This document shows, in pieces, positions 8,665 through 17,257 of a stretch of 64,000 nt of DNA. How positions within the stretch are numbered: the first letter of the stretch is position 1; every line of letters starts with the position of its first letter. A program made the position numbers and the translations under genes. The stretch comes from Wagnerdoeblera intermedia. Lineage in GTDB: Bacteria > Pseudomonadota > Alphaproteobacteria > Rhodobacterales > Rhodobacteraceae. Location of the stretch: the NCBI RefSeq assembly GCF_042647465.1, contig NZ_JBHRVN010000008.1. One strand, given 5' to 3'. Under the pieces are notes generated by a model. It did not search any database, was not told the origin of the DNA, and saw only the letters and a list, made by a program, of their open reading frames with translations.

Positions 8665-10248
8665 TCAGATACCTGCTACCGCACCGTCCGAGCGGGGGTC
8701 ACTAGCACCCTCGATGCGCCCATCAGGGTAACGCGACAATGCACCGGCATGCCCCATAAGACTGTTCACCGGGCTGACGATCTCAAGGTCATGACCGGCA
8801 TTACGCAAAGCAAGGATCAGCTCCTCTCCGATGTCACCCTCAACCTTGAGATTGGTGGCCACGGTCCCCCAGGTACGGCCCAACAGCCAGCGTGGTCGCG
8901 AGATCGCCTGCTGCAGTGGCACGCCATGCATCACATGGCGGGTGAAGATCGCGGCCTGTGTCTGAGGCTGCCCTTCTCCTCCCATCGTGCCGTAGCTCAG
9001 ACGTCGGCCATCAGGCAGTTCTGCGAAGGCGGGGTTGAGAGTATGGAAGGGCTTGCGCCCGGGCGCTAGGGACCGCGGTCCCCCATGCTGCAGCAGGAAC
9101 GAGCTGCCCCGGTTCTGCCATGTCAATCCAGTGTCCGGCAGCACGACCCCGGATCCGAACTCGAAGAAGATCGACTGGATGAAGCTGGTCATGTTACCTT
9201 CGGCATCGACCGCGCCGCACCAGATGGTGTCTCCCTTCTGCGCCACATGTGGCCAGGGCGCGGCACTGGCAGGGTCGATCATGGCGGCTTCGTTCGCGAA
9301 GACCCTCGTCTGGAGCCATGCGCTCTGATCACCGGTCAGCTCTGGGGTGCCGATCAGGCGGTCGCGGGCGATGAAGGCCCGCTTGGTGGCCTCGATCAGA
9401 CCATGGAGATGGGCGAAGCTTTCGGGTTCCACCTCGGGTAGCTGGTCTGCAATCCCGAGGATTGCGAGCGAGGCCATGCCCTGGGTCGGCGCAGGCAGGT
9501 TCCAAAGCCGCGTGCCGTCGCGCAGCGTCGCCGACAAAGGGGTGACCTCGGTTGGGTGCCAGGCCTCTAGGTCACCTTGCGCGACCAGCCCCCCGACGGT
9601 CTCCATGTCGGCCACGATCCTAGCCGCCAGAGGCCCGCGATAGAAGCTGTCGAGCCCGTCACGGGCCAGAGCCTCGAGCGTGTCGGCCAGCCGTGGCAGC
9701 GTCATGCGCTGACCTTGGCGCGGCACCTGGCCTGCGGGCAGGAAGGTCTGCGCGAAGCCCGGCACGGCTGCCAGGGCTGCCAGGTGGGTCCGGGTCAATT
9801 CTTCCTGCGAGCGGGTGACGGGAAAGCCTTCGCGGGCATGGCGGATGGCGGGGCCGAGCAGATCTGCTAGGGGCAGCGGCGCACGCCACTGGGCACTGAT
9901 ACGCAAAGCCATGTCCCAGCCGCCGACTGTGCCTGCGACGGTATTGGCCGCCAGCACGCCACGTGGTGGGATCACGTCCATGCCCTTGTAAAGCGCGGGC
10001 GTGGCCGCCGATACGGCAGTCCCTGAGGCATCGATCGCGCGCGGGGCCTCGCCGGGGCGGGAAATAAGCCAGAAGCCATCCCCTCCGAGGCCCGTCATGT
10101 GCGGATAGACCACCGCGAGGGCTGCCGCCATGGCCACCGTGGCCTCGACGGCGGTACCACCGCGCGCCAACACGTCACGCCCTGCCTGGGCTGCCAGATG
10201 GTGGGGGGCGGTCACCATGCCGCCATAGCAGGAAGGGGTCTCGCTCAT
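8665..10248 (-). CDS. Gamma-glutamyltransferase family protein
   Basis: N-terminal nucleophile hydrolase of 527 residues that would cleave or transfer the gamma-glutamyl group of glutathione-like amides. The precursor should self-cleave before the threonine in GDTIWCGAVDAEGN (about residue 340), giving large and small subunits. FEFGSG and the later GGEGQPQTQ segment are typical small-subunit motifs. No signal peptide is evident, so a cytoplasmic location is suggested, unlike secreted GGTs. It is the last gene of a six-gene minus-strand unit and overlaps the upstream M20 peptidase by four bases. With the M20 peptidase and ureohydrolase it probably dismantles the compound imported by the ABC transporter. 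Confidence 0.88.
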   Translation of the reverse strand: MSETPSCYGGMVTAPHHLAAQAGRDVLARGGTAVEATVAMAAALAVVYPHMTGLGGDGFWLISRPGEAPRAIDASGTAVSAATPALYKGMDVIPPRGVLAANTVAGTVGGWDMALRISAQWRAPLPLADLLGPAIRHAREGFPVTRSQEELTRTHLAALAAVPGFAQTFLPAGQVPRQGQRMTLPRLADTLEALARDGLDSFYRGPLAARIVADMETVGGLVAQGDLEAWHPTEVTPLSATLRDGTRLWNLPAPTQGMASLAILGIADQLPEVEPESFAHLHGLIEATKRAFIARDRLIGTPELTGDQSAWLQTRVFANEAAMIDPASAAPWPHVAQKGDTIWCGAVDAEGNMTSFIQSIFFEFGSGVVLPDTGLTWQNRGSSFLLQHGGPRSLAPGRKPFHTLNPAFAELPDGRRLSYGTMGGEGQPQTQAAIFTRHVMHGVPLQQAISRPRWLLGRTWGTVATNLKVEGDIGEELILALRNAGHDLEIVSPVNSLMGHAGALSRYPDGRIEGASDPRSDGAVAGI

Positions 10249-11510
10249 GCTTGCTCCAGGTCGATCGCGCAGGGGGGGGAGAGAAGGTTTATGGCACTCA
10301 CAGCCAAGATCGCGGCCAGCTGGGGCAATTCATCGATGAGGAAATGTTCATCAGCACCGCCCAGATTGAAAGGGGTCAGACCGCACACGATGCTGTCGAA
10401 CCCTTCACGCCGCCACAGCCGGGCATCCGATGCGCCGATGCGCAGATTGGCCAATGATGGCCTACCCAGTACCGCGCCCGAGGCCGCGAGCGCAGCCTGT
10501 ACCACTGGGCTGGCAAGCGGCGTCATGTTGGGCTCGTAGCGGCGATCCACGCTCATTGTCAGCGCCTCACCGAAAGGTGCCAGAAGCGCGGCGATACGCT
10601 CGAGAATCTCGGCAGTGCCGACCCCTTGCGGAAGGCGCAGGTCAAGCGCGGCCTCGGCCTGGGCTGCCACCAGATTTGGCGACTGGCCGCCTTCGATCCT
10701 GCCAATGTTGACGGTCAGCCGATTCAGGGCAGTTTCCTCACCGATGCCCTGTGCACTGGTCACGAAGGGCTCTGCCTCACGTGCAATGGCGCGGGCCGGA
10801 TGGTCTTGTGGGGTCTCGATCGCCTCAAGTTCCTGCAAGGCGGTTAACGCGGCTATCAACGTCTCGATGGCGCTGCTGCCAAGATGCTTGTGGGCTGAAT
10901 GGGCCGCCTTTCCAGTCGCTGTCAGGCGAAGCCATAGCATGCCTTTTTCCGCGATGCGGATCACACGCGGGGCACCGACATCTGGCACGATCACCGAAGC
11001 ACCAGTCCATCCGGGGAAATCCTCGATCATGAAGCCGGTGCCGCGCTCGCCCATTGCCTCCTCATCGCCTGCCAGCACAACCGCGATCTGAGCAGCCACA
11101 TCCGGCGCAGCCTCTGCAAGCAATTCCATGGCACCAAGGCTCGCGGCGATGCCTCCCTTCATGTCGGCTGATCCCCGGCCATAAAAGCGCCCATCGGCCT
11201 GCTCGCCGAACGGAGCACGGATCCAGGTAGCCGCATCACCCACAGGATAGGTATCCAGATGGCAGGATAAGATCAGCCTGGGTGCCGCGCGTCCGCCACA
11301 CCAGCGCAGCACAACATTGCGCACTGGGGGTTCACGTTCATGCCATTCAACATGATCCGAACCGAAATCACGAGCCAGATCAGCCGCCAGATCCGCGACC
11401 GCCCGGGTATCCGAGGGCGGTGTCTCAGAGGGCTCGGCCACCAGTGCACGTGTGGCATCGAGCATGCGCGGAGTCAGTGCTGCCGCGCGAGCGACCAGAT
11501 CAGGGATCAT
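10245..11510 (-). CDS. M20-family metallopeptidase (ArgE/DapE/CPG2-like)
   Basis: Dinuclear-zinc amidohydrolase of 421 residues. Metal-site motifs are HLDTYPVGD (His and catalytic Asp), GRGSADMKGG (bridging Asp), DEEAMGERG (catalytic Glu pair), PDVGAPRV, and the C-terminal GGADEHF histidine. A dimerisation lid domain lies between about residues 190 and 310 (KAAHSAHKHLG). It overlaps both neighbours by four bases, so it is translationally coupled between the ureohydrolase and the gamma-glutamyltransferase. The likely activity is hydrolysis of an N-acyl amino acid or small peptide intermediate. Confidence 0.88.
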   Translation of the reverse strand: MIPDLVARAAALTPRMLDATRALVAEPSETPPSDTRAVADLAADLARDFGSDHVEWHEREPPVRNVVLRWCGGRAAPRLILSCHLDTYPVGDAATWIRAPFGEQADGRFYGRGSADMKGGIAASLGAMELLAEAAPDVAAQIAVVLAGDEEAMGERGTGFMIEDFPGWTGASVIVPDVGAPRVIRIAEKGMLWLRLTATGKAAHSAHKHLGSSAIETLIAALTALQELEAIETPQDHPARAIAREAEPFVTSAQGIGEETALNRLTVNIGRIEGGQSPNLVAAQAEAALDLRLPQGVGTAEILERIAALLAPFGEALTMSVDRRYEPNMTPLASPVVQAALAASGAVLGRPSLANLRIGASDARLWRREGFDSIVCGLTPFNLGGADEHFLIDELPQLAAILAVSAINLLSPPCAIDLEQA

Positions 11511-12433
11511 GCTTTTTCTCCAGTGGCGGGCAGCAACAGCAACAGGATCTCGCTTGTCACGGCGGCCGCGAGGAAGGCGGTCATGCCCTGAACATCATGC
11601 GGCGGCGAAACTGTGTTCACATCGGCACCCACGATGTTGAACCCTTCGAACAGGCGGATGAAGTCTAGCCCTTCGCGCGCGGACAACCCTCCCCAGACAG
11701 GAGTAGCCACCCCTGGTGCACAGGAAGGATCGAAGACATCCATGTCGAACGAGAACCACACGGGCCGATCGCCAATCACCTCGCGCATCCGCGCAACTAC
11801 TGCCTCGGGGCCTTGGGTCAATAGTTCGCGCAAAGTGACTAGGTTGTACCCCAGCTCACGTCCATAATCATGCACGCCCCCCACCATTGTCGTGCCCCGC
11901 AGACCAACATGCCAGGAACGCGAGGTGCTGACACGCTGCTCGAGTGCCGCGAAGGTGTACTGGGTGGAGGCATCAAGCGGATGGTCGGGATCGGGGCGAT
12001 AGCAGTCGGTATGGCTGTCAATGTGGATCACGCACAGACCAGGGTATTTCTGTCCAGCGGCACGTACCAGCGGCAGCGAGATCGAGCCGTCACCACCAAA
12101 GCCCACGGGGATGGCACCTGCATCCATAATGTCACGAGCTGCAGCCTCGGTGGCTTCGAAGGCATCCTCGATACGCGAGGGGGTCAGGCGCACATTGCCG
12201 CAATCCACGAGGCCGAGTGCCTCGACCAGGTTCACGTCACCGCGCTCGGGATGGAAAGGGCGCACCAGCAGGGATTGTTCACGGATGGCATCGGGCCCCT
12301 GGCGCGACCCGACCCTGAACGGATGGATACCGCAGTCGAAGGGGACGCCCAGGATCGCGGCGCGTGCGCCGGTCGGGTCGGTGCGGTAGGGCACGCCCAT
12401 GAAGGTGCGCGGGGCGAGGGTGTCGATGCTCAT
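11507..12433 (-). CDS. Ureohydrolase (arginase/agmatinase/guanidinobutyrase family) with altered Mn site
   Basis: Protein of 308 residues that would hydrolyse a guanidino compound to urea plus an amine. The start at 12433 follows AGGAG by 7 bases and is where family homology begins (RTFMGVPYR, then AILGVPFD); a longer open frame upstream is antisense artefact. The motifs HIDSHTD and SFDMDVFDP...APG keep their metal ligands. The first motif, usually GGDHS, reads GGDGS, so the His that binds one Mn ion is missing. It lies between the permease and the M20 gene. The substrate, or whether the protein is catalytic, is uncertain. Confidence 0.85.
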   Translation of the reverse strand: MSIDTLAPRTFMGVPYRTDPTGARAAILGVPFDCGIHPFRVGSRQGPDAIREQSLLVRPFHPERGDVNLVEALGLVDCGNVRLTPSRIEDAFEATEAAARDIMDAGAIPVGFGGDGSISLPLVRAAGQKYPGLCVIHIDSHTDCYRPDPDHPLDASTQYTFAALEQRVSTSRSWHVGLRGTTMVGGVHDYGRELGYNLVTLRELLTQGPEAVVARMREVIGDRPVWFSFDMDVFDPSCAPGVATPVWGGLSAREGLDFIRLFEGFNIVGADVNTVSPPHDVQGMTAFLAAAVTSEILLLLLPATGEKA

Positions 12434-12507
12434 GAAGACGCTCCTGGTCGTGGATCGGACTGGGGATACCTCACCCGGAGCCAAGGCCCCAGGTGAGGTG
12501 GCGCAGA

Positions 12508-13173
12508 TCAGCGGGCTGCCAGACGGCGTTCCCAGATGCGGATCGCCATCGCCAGCGGCCAGCAGATGACGAAGTAGACCACCGCAATGAAGGTGAATAT
12601 CTCGAGCGGGCGGAAGGTGGTCGAGGACAGCTCCATCCCGCGACGGGTGATCTCGGTGACCGAGATGACGGCGCCAAGGGAAGAATACTTGATCAGCTGC
12701 ACGAAATTGGCGGCAAGCGCCGGCAGGGTCATGCGAACGGCCTGGGGCAGAATGATGCGGAAGAATGTCTGTACATCGCTCAGACCGACGACCCGCGCGG
12801 CCTCGAGCTGCCCCTTCGGGACCGCCTGGATGCCCGAGCGGTAGGATTCGGCGATGAAGGCCGAAGAATAGACGCTCAGGCCGATGATCAACGCAGTCCA
12901 GGCCGACAGGTTGATGCCGAAGACGATCGGCAGCACGTAGTAGACCCACAGCAGCTGCACCAGGATGGGGGTGTTGCGTACCACCTCGCCAATGCCCAGG
13001 CCCAGCCAGCGCAGCGGGCGGAAGCGCGACATGTCCATGGTCGCCAGCAGCAGGCCACCCAGCAGGGCCAGCGTCAGCGTGATGGCCGAGATCTCGAGTG
13101 TATTCCGTAGCCCCGACATCAGGAAATCGAAATGCTTGGGGATGACATCCCAGCGGAAGGCGTAAGTGAACAT
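12508..13173 (-). CDS. Polar amino acid ABC transporter permease (HisM/GlnP family)
   Basis: Inner-membrane permease of 221 residues with about five membrane segments. The EAA loop appears as EAARVVGLSDVQTFFRIILPQ, which contacts the ATPase. The start at 13173 is preferred because GGAG lies 7 bases upstream; an in-frame start at 13200 has no such site. It is the only permease in the unit, so it would work as a homodimer. It lies between the binding protein and the ureohydrolase genes. Confidence 0.9.
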   Translation of the reverse strand: MFTYAFRWDVIPKHFDFLMSGLRNTLEISAITLTLALLGGLLLATMDMSRFRPLRWLGLGIGEVVRNTPILVQLLWVYYVLPIVFGINLSAWTALIIGLSVYSSAFIAESYRSGIQAVPKGQLEAARVVGLSDVQTFFRIILPQAVRMTLPALAANFVQLIKYSSLGAVISVTEITRRGMELSSTTFRPLEIFTFIAVVYFVICWPLAMAIRIWERRLAAR

Positions 13174-13251
13174 GGGATCTCCGGGCCGGCAAGTGGGCAA
13201 AATGAGGCGAAGGATACGGGGCGGCTGGGTAAGTGCGCCGCCCCGCTGGGG

Positions 13252-14064
13252 TCACTTGACGAGAATTTCCGTCAGGCCGTGCTTTTCGGCAAAGGCTTCC
13301 AGACGGCCATCCATGGCAACGGTGTCGATGAAGAGGTTGACGTAGTTCAGCCAGACCTGGTCACCCTGCGGGACAACATAGGCATAGGGGGTCACGCTCA
13401 GGGGTACGTCCGAGGCCACCACGCGGGGCCAGTCGAATTCAGACTTCAGCTTCATCGCGGTCGGATAGTCGGTCATCACCACATCGGCGCGACCGGCCAT
13501 CAGCTCGCCTTCGCGGGTGGCGGGCGGCGAGATCGCCGACAGCGTCGCTTCCTTCAGATAGCCGCGCAGGAAGGGCTCGACATAGGAGCCGAGCGTCGTC
13601 ACCACGGTCACACCCGGCTGGTCGATGTCGGCCCAATCCTTGATCTCGCTGTCCTGGCGCACGATGCCGAAAATCGAGGATTTCAGATATGGTTTCGAGA
13701 ACTCGACGGCTTGGGCACGGGCCAGCGTTGCGCCAATGCCAAACATGCCGATGTCGCACTTGTTGGCCTGAATATCGGCGATGAAGGTGCCAAAGGCGCT
13801 CTCGACGATCTCGAGCTCGACATCGAGCTCCTTCGCCAGCTCCTTGGACATGTCGGCATCTATGCCGGTGATTTCGCCGGTCGTCGGATCACGGAAGGAG
13901 ATGGCATAGTACATCGGATACTGGCACACGCGCAGCTTGCCCGACTTGGTGATCTCGACGAGGCGCGACTGCACCTGGGCATCGGCGGCGGTCGGAGCGG
14001 CGATAGTGCCGAGCGCGAGCAACGGCAGGGTGCAGGCGGCGACGGTGGAAAGAAGGCGGTTCAT
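13252..14064 (-). CDS. Amino acid ABC transporter substrate-binding protein (family 3)
   Basis: Periplasmic binding protein of 270 residues with a cleavable signal peptide (hydrophobic stretch about residues 7-25, cleavage likely after ADA). The family-3 fold is seen from GKLRVCQYPMYY and through ITGIDADMSKELAK, ANKCDIGMFGIGATLARAQAV and ADVVMTDYPTAMKL. Three ATG codons run in tandem (14070, 14067, 14064). The third has the best spacing (7 bases) from AGGGA and is chosen. It delivers the substrate to the HisM-type permease encoded downstream. Position and family suggest a polar amino acid or derivative. Confidence 0.9.
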   Translation of the reverse strand: MNRLLSTVAACTLPLLALGTIAAPTAADAQVQSRLVEITKSGKLRVCQYPMYYAISFRDPTTGEITGIDADMSKELAKELDVELEIVESAFGTFIADIQANKCDIGMFGIGATLARAQAVEFSKPYLKSSIFGIVRQDSEIKDWADIDQPGVTVVTTLGSYVEPFLRGYLKEATLSAISPPATREGELMAGRADVVMTDYPTAMKLKSEFDWPRVVASDVPLSVTPYAYVVPQGDQVWLNYVNLFIDTVAMDGRLEAFAEKHGLTEILVK

Positions 14065-14129
14065 CATCATTTCCCTGTTTTCTGTCTAATGGGCCGGCCC
14101 GGGGGACAAGCTCCCGGACACAGGCGGGG

Positions 14130-14912
14130 TCAGTCCTGGATCTGGCGCAGGAAGCGCACCGCGCGATCGGAGCTGGGCGCGGTGAAAAAGCTTTCGGGGT
14201 CGGTGTCCTCGACGATGCGCCCCTGGTCCATGAAGACGAGCCGGTCGCCGACACTGCGCGCAAAGCCCATCTCGTGGGTGACGACCAGCATCGTCATGCC
14301 CTCCTGTGCCAGCTGGCGCATGACCTGCAGCACCTCCTGGCGCAGCTCGGGGTCAAGCGCGGATGTGGCCTCGTCGAACATGATGACCGAAGGGTTCATG
14401 GCCAGCGCACGCGCGATCGCCACGCGCTGCTGCTGGCCGCCCGACAGCCGAGCCGGATAGCGGTCTGCCTTGTCGGCCATTCCCACCTTCTCCAGCAGTG
14501 CCATCGCCTTGGTCGTTGCCTCGGCTCGCGGCAGCCCGCGTACCCGCATGGGGGCCTCGATGACATTCCCCAGCACGGTCATGTGCGGCCACAGGTTGAA
14601 GTGCTGGAACACGAGCCCGATCTCGGGGCGGATGGCGCGGGCAGCCTGGCTGGCGGCCCGCGAACCCGCAGCATCGGCGATGACGGTGTCATTGAACACC
14701 ACCTCGCCCTTGCTGGGGCTTTCCAGAAGCGCCATGCAGCGCAGCAGCGTCGTTTTGCCCGAGCCCGATGGCCCGATCACGCAGACGACCTGTCCGGCAT
14801 GCACGTCAAGGCTCACGCCATGAAGAACCTCGACCTTGCCGAAGGCCTTTGAAATGCCGCGCGCCGAGATCAGCGCCTTGCCCACAGAGGTCCCGGATGT
14901 CGCGTTCTGCAT
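14130..14912 (-). CDS. Amino acid ABC transporter ATP-binding protein (GlnQ/HisP family)
   Basis: ATPase of 260 residues. Walker A is GPSGSGKTT, the Q-loop is in LVFQHFNLWPHMTV, the signature is LSGGQQQRVAIARAL, Walker B is VIMFDEATSALD, and the switch histidine is in VVTHEMGF. The ATG at 14912 is preferred over 14921 because AAGGA lies 9 bases upstream of it but abuts the first ATG. It is the first gene of the leftward operon (ATPase, binding protein, permease, ureohydrolase, M20, gamma-glutamyltransferase), divergent from the LysR gene. It energises uptake. Confidence 0.92.
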   Translation of the reverse strand: MQNATSGTSVGKALISARGISKAFGKVEVLHGVSLDVHAGQVVCVIGPSGSGKTTLLRCMALLESPSKGEVVFNDTVIADAAGSRAASQAARAIRPEIGLVFQHFNLWPHMTVLGNVIEAPMRVRGLPRAEATTKAMALLEKVGMADKADRYPARLSGGQQQRVAIARALAMNPSVIMFDEATSALDPELRQEVLQVMRQLAQEGMTMLVVTHEMGFARSVGDRLVFMDQGRIVEDTDPESFFTAPSSDRAVRFLRQIQD

Positions 14913-14970
14913 GATAAGCATTCCTTATGTGGGTGGTGCATTATCATTTTGTTTGATCCAAAATCCCTTT

Positions 14971-14991
14971 ATATCAATTGATTCATGATAT
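14971..14991 (+). promoter_or_regulatory. Inverted repeat between divergent transport operon and LysR gene
   Basis: ATATCA and TGATAT are separated by 9 bases within an AT-rich 140-base intergenic region. The dyad lies 68 bases upstream of lysR and 59 bases upstream of the ATPase start. This is the usual place and shape of a LysR-family binding site controlling both directions. Confidence 0.65.
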
Positions 14992-15058
14992 AGTTTTTAC
15001 TGATGCTGTTGAATTTTTTGCAGCGCCATTTTTTTGACGCCTCAAAAGGACCGTCTGC

Positions 15059-15949
15059 ATGGATATCAAGCTGATCGAGACTTTCGTGACGGTCGTGCGC
15101 AACGGATCATCTACGGCGGCAGCCAAAGTCCTAGGTATCAGCCAGCCTGCGGTCAGCCTGCAGCTGGCCAAGCTGGAGAAGGCGGTAGGGTTCGAGCTGT
15201 TCAACCGCACACCATCAGGCCTCGTCATCACTCCCGAAGGACAGCGCTTCCTGCCCGAAGCCATAAGCCTGCTGCAAGCCTGGAAGAAGCTGCATGACGT
15301 GCGCGAGGGCATCCGCATCAACGGGCTGGGCGCACTGACAGTGGCAAGTCACCCTTCTGCTGCTGTGTCGGTCATGCCTTATGTCGCCGATGCCTTTGCC
15401 CGCCAGTATCCAGATGTGAAGCTGCGCCTGATCAACCGCATGTCCGAGGAGATCCTGACCCATTTTCCCGGTACCGGCGTCGACATTGCGGTGTGCGAGC
15501 TGTCACGCGACCTGCCCGGGGTCCAGGTCCGGCGCATTAAGATCCGCACTCATGTCATCCTGCCCCTCGACCATCCCTTGGCCGCGCGAGAAATCCTGAC
15601 ACCAACCGACCTGTCGGGCGAGCCCTTCATCGCCATGCCCCCTGAACGCCTGATCGCCCATCAGGTGCGCAGCGCCTTCGACGAGGCTGGCGCTCTCTAC
15701 AATCCCGTAGCCGAAGTCGACTATTTCGCATCGATTTGCGTCATGGTCGCCGCAGGGCGCGGCATCTCGGTGGTCGATGCCTTCTCCGCGCGCAATTTCG
15801 CCCCCCTGGGCTTGCATCTGCGCCCCTTCCTGCCGGTGATCCCCTACGAGATTGCCATCCTCTCCATGCCGAATCGACCGCACTCGGCCTTGCATGACAC
15901 CTATCTGGCATTGCTCGAGACGCATCTTCTTTCCGAAGGAATCCAATGA
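15059..15949 (+). CDS. LysR-family transcriptional regulator
   Basis: Protein of 296 residues with an N-terminal winged helix (AAAKVLGISQPAVSLQLAKL, about residues 20-39, then ELFNRTPSGLVITPEG) and a C-terminal effector domain of the periplasmic-binding fold. An AAAGGAC site precedes the ATG. It is divergent from the transport and hydrolase operon, and the shared intergenic region carries an inverted repeat, so it most likely activates that operon in response to the imported compound. The M28 peptidase gene starts one base after its stop, so the two are co-transcribed. Confidence 0.9.
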   Translation: MDIKLIETFVTVVRNGSSTAAAKVLGISQPAVSLQLAKLEKAVGFELFNRTPSGLVITPEGQRFLPEAISLLQAWKKLHDVREGIRINGLGALTVASHPSAAVSVMPYVADAFARQYPDVKLRLINRMSEEILTHFPGTGVDIAVCELSRDLPGVQVRRIKIRTHVILPLDHPLAAREILTPTDLSGEPFIAMPPERLIAHQVRSAFDEAGALYNPVAEVDYFASICVMVAAGRGISVVDAFSARNFAPLGLHLRPFLPVIPYEIAILSMPNRPHSALHDTYLALLETHLLSEGIQ

Positions 15950-15950
15950 A

Positions 15951-17180
15951 ATGAACATCAACACTCCCTCGATGCCGACGGATGCCGATCGCCTGGTGTA
16001 CTGGCTTGATCGCATATGCGTCTTTGGCGGACGGCGCACAGGATCGAGCTCGGAACAGCAAGCCAGCGCGTGGCTTGGAGAGGTGCTGGCAGCCATGGGT
16101 GGCAGATTGAGCGTGCAGGATGATGCCTGGTCAGGCTGGCGACCGAAGCTGGCAAGTATCGAGGCGGGTGGCGCAATTTTCGAGGCTTGCGCGCTGCTCA
16201 ATGCACCAGGCACCCCCGCGCAAGGGCTGCACGCCCCTGTCCTAGATCTGGGGCGCGGCACGCCTGAAGATTTCGCTACCCATGCTGCACAGATTCCGGG
16301 GCGCATAATCCTCGTGGCGCACGAGCGGATGTTCTCGGCCACAACGGTGCACCGCCGGGTGAAATATGCCGAAGCCGTCGCGCGCGGGGCGGCCGGCATG
16401 CTGGTCGTCGGACACCAGCCGGGCAGCCCTGTTGCAGGATCGACCGGCATGGAGGCCAATGAGGGCATTCCCGCCATGGGCATCTCTCCCGAGACCGCAG
16501 CAGCCTTGGTCACGGCAGGTGAAGCCACCCTGCATCTAGCAGTCGAAACCGTTCCCGCGACCGCGCGCAGCCATTTTCTGGAATTCGGCCCGACAGACGG
16601 ACCTGTGGTCGTGCTGTCGGCCCATATCGACGGCCATGATCCGGCCGAAGCCGCGCTGGACAATGCCTCAGGCTGTGCCATCCTGCTCACCCTTGCCGAG
16701 GAGGTTGCGCGGCAGAGCGATCTGCCAGTACGGCTACGGTTCTGCTTCTTCAATCTTGAAGAATGGCGCCTGACGGGATCGCGCAATCATGTCGCCACCC
16801 TCGACCAAACAGACCGTGATCAGATCATCGTCAACATCAACCTCGACAGCCTCGGGATAGCCGGGCCGATGACGGCGCTAACGTCGGATTTTCCGCATCT
16901 GGGGCCATTCCTGCAGCAGGTCTTCGCCTCCGTCGGGGAAGACCTGCAGATCCATCTGCCCTTCCAGGCTAATTCAGATCACGCCAACTTCGCTGAAGCA
17001 GGCATCCCGGCATTCCGTCTTCTGGGTGGCTTCGATGATCCCGCCTCGAGTGCAATGGCGATCCTGAGCGGTGGCGATCGGCGCGACATTGTGTCGATGC
17101 CAGATCTCGTTCGAGCTAAAGTTGCCGTTCACGCAACAATGCACGCGTCCATGGCGCTACCGCCATCTTCGCTACGCTGA
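15951..17180 (+). CDS. M28-family zinc aminopeptidase
   Basis: Protein of 409 residues. The metal site is visible in SAHIDGHD (His, Asp), LDNASG (bridging Asp), FNLEEWRLTG (Glu pair), NINLDSLG (Asp) and NSDHANF (His). An inserted PA-like domain lies around residues 100-190 (GRIILVAHERM...GMLVVGHQPG). The start at 15951 follows GAAGGA and comes directly after the LysR stop; a longer upstream frame would lie inside lysR. No signal peptide is seen. Release of N-terminal residues from imported peptides is the likely role, complementing the hydrolases encoded leftward. Confidence 0.85.
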   Translation: MNINTPSMPTDADRLVYWLDRICVFGGRRTGSSSEQQASAWLGEVLAAMGGRLSVQDDAWSGWRPKLASIEAGGAIFEACALLNAPGTPAQGLHAPVLDLGRGTPEDFATHAAQIPGRIILVAHERMFSATTVHRRVKYAEAVARGAAGMLVVGHQPGSPVAGSTGMEANEGIPAMGISPETAAALVTAGEATLHLAVETVPATARSHFLEFGPTDGPVVVLSAHIDGHDPAEAALDNASGCAILLTLAEEVARQSDLPVRLRFCFFNLEEWRLTGSRNHVATLDQTDRDQIIVNINLDSLGIAGPMTALTSDFPHLGPFLQQVFASVGEDLQIHLPFQANSDHANFAEAGIPAFRLLGGFDDPASSAMAILSGGDRRDIVSMPDLVRAKVAVHATMHASMALPPSSLR

Positions 17181-17215
17181 TCTGCTTTTGGCACGCCCTG
17201 CCAATGGCTGATCAC

Positions 17216-17251
17216 CCCAAAAGGACACCTCAACGCTAGTGTCCTTTTGGG
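17216..17251 (+). terminator. Strong hairpin after the M28 gene
   Basis: CCCAAAAGGACAC and GTGTCCTTTTGGG form a perfect 13-bp stem around a 10-base loop, 35 bases after the M28 stop. The T-run lies inside the 3' arm rather than after it, and the last bases are part of the IS4 target duplication. IS insertion may therefore have separated it from its original downstream sequence. Confidence 0.6.
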
Positions 17252-17257
17252 TAATGC
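17249..17257 (+). repeat. 9-bp target-site duplication of IS4 element, left copy
   Basis: GGGTAATGC precedes the left terminal repeat of the IS4 element and recurs exactly at 18441-18449 after the right terminus. Confidence 0.92.

Noticed and set aside
12434..13255. Long minus-strand extension that would give a 582-residue protein ending in the ureohydrolase
   Set aside because: It is out of frame with the clearly coding permease gene on the same strand; homology and a good ribosome-binding site begin only at 12433.
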